In this document: positions 59,969 through 64,000 of the stretch, piece after piece
Layout: every line of letters begins with the position of its first letter
Position numbering within the stretch: position 1 is the stretch's first letter
Assembly: GCF_017591435.1 (NCBI RefSeq)
Contig: NC_059277.1
Coordinates: forward strand, 2,297,501-2,361,500
Reading direction: 5' to 3'
Length of the DNA: 64,000 nt
Source: Portunus trituberculatus
Taxonomy: Eukaryota > Arthropoda > Malacostraca > Decapoda > Portunidae
Notes under the pieces: model-generated
What the model was told of the DNA's origin: nothing
Seen by the model: the letters and a program-made list of their open reading frames with translations, nothing else
Databases searched by the model: none
Translations under genes and position numbers: made by a program

Positions 59969-61109
59969 GGGATACATAATAGTATATGAAACAATTTTTA
60001 GTAGTAAATAAGTAATGTTAAAGGATAGTTTGCTTCATGGCTAAGAAAGATGCATTTTATATTCATTCAAGCAAGAGTAAAAGTTTCTGCGTATCAATGA
60101 GAAGAATAATTGATAACTGATAAAGTGATAAGATTAGAGGGTGAAAAGTAAAACACTTCTGACTAAAAAAAAAAAAAAAGATTTGTTCTGTCTCCATGCT
60201 GCAAGTTTTAAAGGTTCAGATATTATACAGATCATTTCTTGAGGAATCTTGCACAGTTGGTAAAAGCAATTGCAGCTGTTACTCGGAAGCTTGTAATAAT
60301 ACGCTTACAAATGAATGATACTTAATTCACAAACAAATATTTCACGCATTTTTTAACACAGTAAATTATCTTGTATGTGCATCTGCTTCAATAGGGTGAC
60401 TGACTGAATAAGACAAATATGAAAATGAACGACTGACTGACTGACCGAATGAATGAATGAATGAAAGAATGAATGACTAACCAATCAGGCAAGTGACTAC
60501 GTAATTAATCAACCAACCACATACTTTAATGACTAACGAACGAATTCAATCCTCCCTTGAAGTGAAGACTCAGACAAATAAGAGATGTGTTCTAAGTGAT
60601 AAGATAATTGCAACAACACAACATTACAAGGAGAGACAAATATAATTAACTCTCCAGCCGCTCTTGGTAATAAATTCAGTGCTGCCAACCTCTCAATGGA
60701 AAAGAATGAGCAAAAGTAGGAGCATTTTTGTTGTTCTTTTGTTTTTACTGCTGGTCTTGCAAAACTCGAGCCTCCATCAGTGTGACGCCTAGTATTTCGT
60801 AACGCCGCCCCTTATCTCCGCTGCTCTAGTGCTTATCAGCGTTTATTTAGACTTACACAGTGAGGGAATCCGTGCTCGGGAGGGCTGGTTGACTCACTGA
60901 CACAATGAAGCACCAAACAGCTGGCAGTGACGTCAAGGCTTCCTCTCGTGTTATGTTGTCTACACACACACACACACACACACACGCACTGAAGATGCAG
61001 GTTATCAAAATTTCATGCTTTGGTAGTGACGAAAGAAATTTACAAAGTCAGTTTTTAATGTGAAATTCATTAGCTTTAGATTATTTTGTATTATATCAGT
61101 GAGAATAAC

Positions 61110-61169
<60 letters not shown>

Positions 61170-63387
61170 ATGTTATCAGATAATATAAAAAAGAGTAATC
61201 TTCACATAACACCATTCTATTTTTACCAACGTATACGTATAGTTAGTCACCATAATCCACTTCACTCACCTTCCCTCTTATCACCCTCTCACATCCCCAT
61301 CACCACCATTATCACCACCATTACCACGCCTCTAACCATCACCACCATTATCACCACCATTACCACGCCTCTAACCATCACCATTACTACCATCACTACC
61401 ATCACCACCATCACCACCATTATCATCACCATTACCACGCCTCTAACCATCACCATCACCACCATTGCCACCATCACCACCATCACCACCATTATCATCA
61501 CCATTATCACGCTTGTAACCATCACCATCACCATCACTACCATTACCACCATTATCATCACCATTATCACGCCTGTAACCATCACCATCACCACCATCAC
61601 TCACTACCATTACCACCATTATCAACACCATTACCGCTCCTCTAACTATCACCATCATCACCATTACCATCGTTATCACCACTATCGTTCCTCTAATCCA
61701 CGACCATCACTGCTATCATCATTACCTTCATTATTATCACCACCACGTGAAATCTACACGTCTAATTGAAAGAGAACTAACGATATCACTTAACCTAATC
61801 CAAATTTAACCTAATCTAACCTAACCTAACCTAACCTAACCTGCCCTAACGTAACCTAACCTAACCTAACCCAACCTAACTCAACCTTTCAGACAGAGAT
61901 TACGATGAATTGCCTCCTCCCCGACCCGTGACGAGATTCCAGGGCAATGATTATGATGAACTGCCTCCGCCTCGTCCGGTTGAGAATCTGCCCACTATTA
62001 GGGAATCGAGAGAGTCACGCGAGCTGAGGCAGGTAAAGTACTTCGATTCCCTTTAACTCCTTCACTTCTAATTGGCACACCTTTCGTCGGTGATGACTCT
62101 TATTCGTCTTGTTCTTCTTATTTTTCGCTTTATTTTTCTTATTCTAGAGACGCTTTCTGATTTTTTTTTTTTTTTGTATAAGTACTTCGATTCTCTTTAT
62201 CCTTCACTTCTAATTGGCACACCTTTTCCTCGGTAATGACTCCTATTCTTCTTCTTATTATTATTCAGATTTTTCTTATCCTAGAGCCATTTTCTGATTT
62301 TTTTTCTATTCATGCAACAGGAACACTGACCAAAAGTAATGATAGAAGTATGAATAAAAGGACTATTAAGAGTGGCGTTCATTTTAGAGGGTGCTTTCAA
62401 GACGTTTATTCAATTCTTTTGGCTTTCTCTGCCCTGTTCGGGGACTGGCATTTAAGTGGGCTTTTTTGTTTCATCGATTTTGTTGCTCTTGACCAATTCT
62501 TCCCTCTTACATGAAAAATGGCTTACCTTTTCTCGGTAACTAATGATCCTGAGACATTCCTTCTTGTTTACAGCCTCCTTCTTCGATTACCTTTTTTTTT
62601 TTATCTCTGGCAATAAAAAGTATGAATAAAGGTGTATTAAGAGTATCTGTCCCCGAAAATAGATACAAAGGATGTTATGCTGACAAGATATTGCAAAACA
62701 CAATAAACTGTTCTTTTTATTCTACTTTTTTCTGAGTTTTTTTTAGTTAATTTTTCGTGTTGTGACTTGTTGCTTATGGCATTGAAGGAACGAAGACACA
62801 GGTGGTTCTCTTCTCCCTCTTGTTTCTTCTGCTTTCCTGCTGTTCGTCTCGTCGTCTCTTCTCTTCTGTTTGAGTTAATATGAGATGGCTGTTCCTTCTT
62901 TTTCCATCTTATCTTTCTCTTATCCTTTTTCCTCTTCCTTGGTGAATTTTCTTTCACTTTTTTCTCTTCAAATTACGTCTTTTAATTTTTTTTCTCTTTC
63001 TCCTTGTTCTTTCCTGCAAACTATCTCGTCAGTCTCATTTTCGTCCTCCTTTCCTTAGAACCACATCTTTTGTACCTCTTTTCCTTTCAAACCTCTTCAC
63101 TCTATCTCCTCCTCCTCTTCCTTATTAAATTTCATTAGTATCGTGATTTTGTACTCTTTTTTTTTCCATTCATTCCACTTTGACCGCCAAAATCCGCCAT
63201 ACATATTGATACTTACCATAATTTCCACGAGCGTCTGGGTCATGTATTGGTTCTCTCCCTGCACGTACCAGAGCCCCGCCTTGACGGAGACAGGTGCCCC
63301 GCCCATCGCTTCCCGCCCAGAGAGAACCAAGTCAGTCTACACTAAGCCCGTGGATGAGGTGGACGGCGGCCTCCTGCCCACCCGAAG
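57993..63387 (+). CDS. Second p21-activated kinase, PAK-B, N-terminal half (runs off the window)
   Basis: Exons: 57993-58072, 58982-59153, 59779-59935, 61893-62032 and 63272-63387, giving 221 codons plus two bases at the last donor. Intron phases 2, 0, 1, 0, 2 equal those of the first five PAK-A introns. Order: PxxPxR motifs (PGVPLR, PLPPTR) near 7-23; basic VKRRRNK at 51-57; CRIB-like 62-75 (ISLPTHVTHVVHVF); autoinhibitory-type SNITVEEQQKNPSAVYQAI; YDELPPPRP at 140-148 and again at 157-165; and APPIASRPERTKSVYTKP, matching the PIX-site region of PAK-A. In CRIB the consensus Phe is Val and the Gly of HVG is Phe, while both His remain. The kinase domain must lie beyond 64 kb. It may correspond to the arthropod Pak3 lineage, not tested. 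Confidence 0.9.
59935..59966 (+). repeat. (GT)n microsatellite that contains a splice donor
   Basis: The donor of the exon 59779-59935 is G|GTGTGTGTG, so the first bases of the intron are the microsatellite itself. Confidence 0.9.
60430..60530. repeat. GACT/GAAT tetranucleotide low complexity
   Basis: Runs of GACTGACTGACTGACC and GAATGAATGAATGAAA in a PAK-B intron. The same motif type reappears at 63425-63850. Confidence 0.8.
60961..61168. repeat. (CA)n and (GA)n microsatellites
   Basis: (CA)n at 60961-60986 and (GA)n at 61111-61168, in the PAK-B intron 59936-61892. Confidence 0.95.
61275..61750. repeat. Minisatellite of ATCACCACC-type units
   Basis: About 470 bp of CACCATTATCACCACCATT-like units punctuated at intervals of roughly 55-65 bp by ACGCCTCTAACC or ACGCTTGTAACC. 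This gives a higher-order repeat of about eight units. Open frames on both strands (poly-Thr/Ile, poly-Met/Val) are artefacts. Confidence 0.9.
61791..61885. repeat. Interstitial telomeric repeat, (CCTAA)n / (TTAGG)n
   Basis: About 95 bp of CCTAA units, the ancestral arthropod telomere motif, with some variants (CTGCC, CGTAA, CCCAA). It ends 7 bases before the PAK-B acceptor TTTCAG|AC at 61892/61893. Confidence 0.92.
62437..62520 (+). repeat. GGGGACTGGCAT dispersed repeat
   Basis: GGGGACTGGCATTTAAGTGG, T-rich middle, then GCTCTTGACCAATTCTTCCC and ATGAAAAA. Closest to the copy at 27335-27435. It lies in a PAK-B intron. Confidence 0.6.
62880..63140. repeat. T/C-rich low-complexity segment
   Basis: Pyrimidine-rich + strand in the last visible PAK-B intron, like the 1-7 kb region. 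A minus-strand Lys/Arg/Glu frame across it (62637-62957) is its purine complement, not a gene. Confidence 0.6.
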
Positions 63388-63424
63388 GTAAAGAGCTCCC
63401 TCACTGAAGCTCAGAGGGATTGGA

Positions 63425-63808
63425 GTAATGAAATAGTAACTGACTAACTGACTGACCGATTGATATATTGTGTAGCTAACCAATTGACTTATGAAACTGA
63501 TTGACTGACTGTCTCACTGCTGATTGGTCAACTGAATATATAGCTAACCAACCATGTAACTAACTAGACTGGTTCAACTACTCACTCACCCATCTATCTA
63601 TCTATCTAATTATCCTTCTAGCTTCTATTTATTTATCTATCTATTTACTTATCTACGTATCATCTATATCTATCTTTCATTTATATCTATTTATCAATCT
63701 GTCTATTTATTTATCGAACGATTCATCTGTCTCTTCCAACTAACTAAATAGCTAGCTGACAGACTGACTGACTGACTAACTGACTAACTGACTGACTGAC
63801 TGACTGAC

Positions 63809-63851
<43 letters not shown>

Positions 63852-63880
63852 CTGAATGACCGACTAATGAACTGAATAAC
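63425..63880. repeat. Tetranucleotide repeats (GACT, CTAT, GATT)
   Basis: GACTGACT-type runs, then CTATCTATCTAT at 63590-63670, then (GACT)n passing into (GATT)n at 63764-63850. Downstream DNA to 64000 shows no exon. Confidence 0.9.
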
Positions 63881-64000
63881 TATACTAAGTAACTAACTGG
63901 CTATTTAATAGAATATCTACCATTTTACTAAATTAACAAACTAACTAATCCACTTATATCATAGTTAGATTGACGAATGAATAAAACATAAAGGAAAACG

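Noticed and set aside
61275..61750. CRISPR array
   Set aside because: The units are simple imperfect tandem repeats with no unique spacers, in a eukaryotic intron.
61086..61769. 227-residue Thr/Ile/His-rich frame
   Set aside because: It spans (GA)n and the ATCACCACC minisatellite. A 103-residue minus-strand Met/Val frame covers the same repeat, which marks both as artefacts.

Overview
The window looks like nuclear DNA of an arthropod, most likely a decapod crustacean. The pointers are very dense dinucleotide and trinucleotide microsatellites, intron-rich genes with GT-AG splicing, tRNA-derived SINEs, decayed non-LTR retrotransposons and an interstitial run of the arthropod telomere motif (CCTAA/TTAGG). 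No species is named because nothing here is diagnostic below that level. Every exon was assembled by hand from splice signals, reading-frame continuity and remembered family features; no alignment was run.

Layout. From 1 to about 6.3 kb there is pyrimidine-rich low-complexity DNA with no gene recognised. From 6.3 to 10.6 kb lie the last four exons of a + strand four-helix membrane protein of PMP22/claudin type. From 10.6 to 19.7 kb is intergenic DNA filled with repeats: a clustered unclassified family, a perfect 43-bp-TIR MITE and SINEs. From 19.9 to 31.5 kb is a complete MED25 gene (Mediator tail/activator-interacting subunit, 17 coding exons, 852 codons). From 31.9 to 35.7 kb is an intergenic SINE cluster. 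From about 35.7 (possible non-coding first exon) or 38.75 kb to 51.4 kb is a complete group I p21-activated kinase, PAK-A (12 coding exons, 571 codons). From 51.4 to 57 kb are its 3' UTR and intergenic DNA. From about 57.2 kb to the window edge is the N-terminal half of a second PAK, PAK-B (five coding exons visible, kinase domain beyond the edge).

PAK-A and PAK-B are head-to-tail paralogues with the same intron phase at all five comparable junctions. PAK-A keeps a canonical Rac/Cdc42-binding CRIB motif and all kinase residues. PAK-B keeps SH3-binding PxxPxR motifs but has a substituted CRIB core and a lineage-specific duplicated YDELPPPRP motif. All four genes read on the + strand. MED25 is a nuclear transcription coactivator, the PAKs act in cytoskeletal Rac/Cdc42 signalling, and the membrane protein is unassigned; no operon-like relationship is implied.

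The most interesting non-genic signals are: SINEs and a LINE end almost always sandwiched between (CA)n tracts; two SINE families sharing one body but carrying different tRNA heads; an interstitial telomeric repeat just upstream of a PAK-B 3' splice site, offering many branch-point-like CTAAC motifs; a tandem intronic repeat in PAK-A that repeats AG|GT ratchet-like junctions; a duplicated in-frame splice donor in the membrane-protein gene; and an old transposon carrying a MADF domain with a LINE and a SINE nested inside it.
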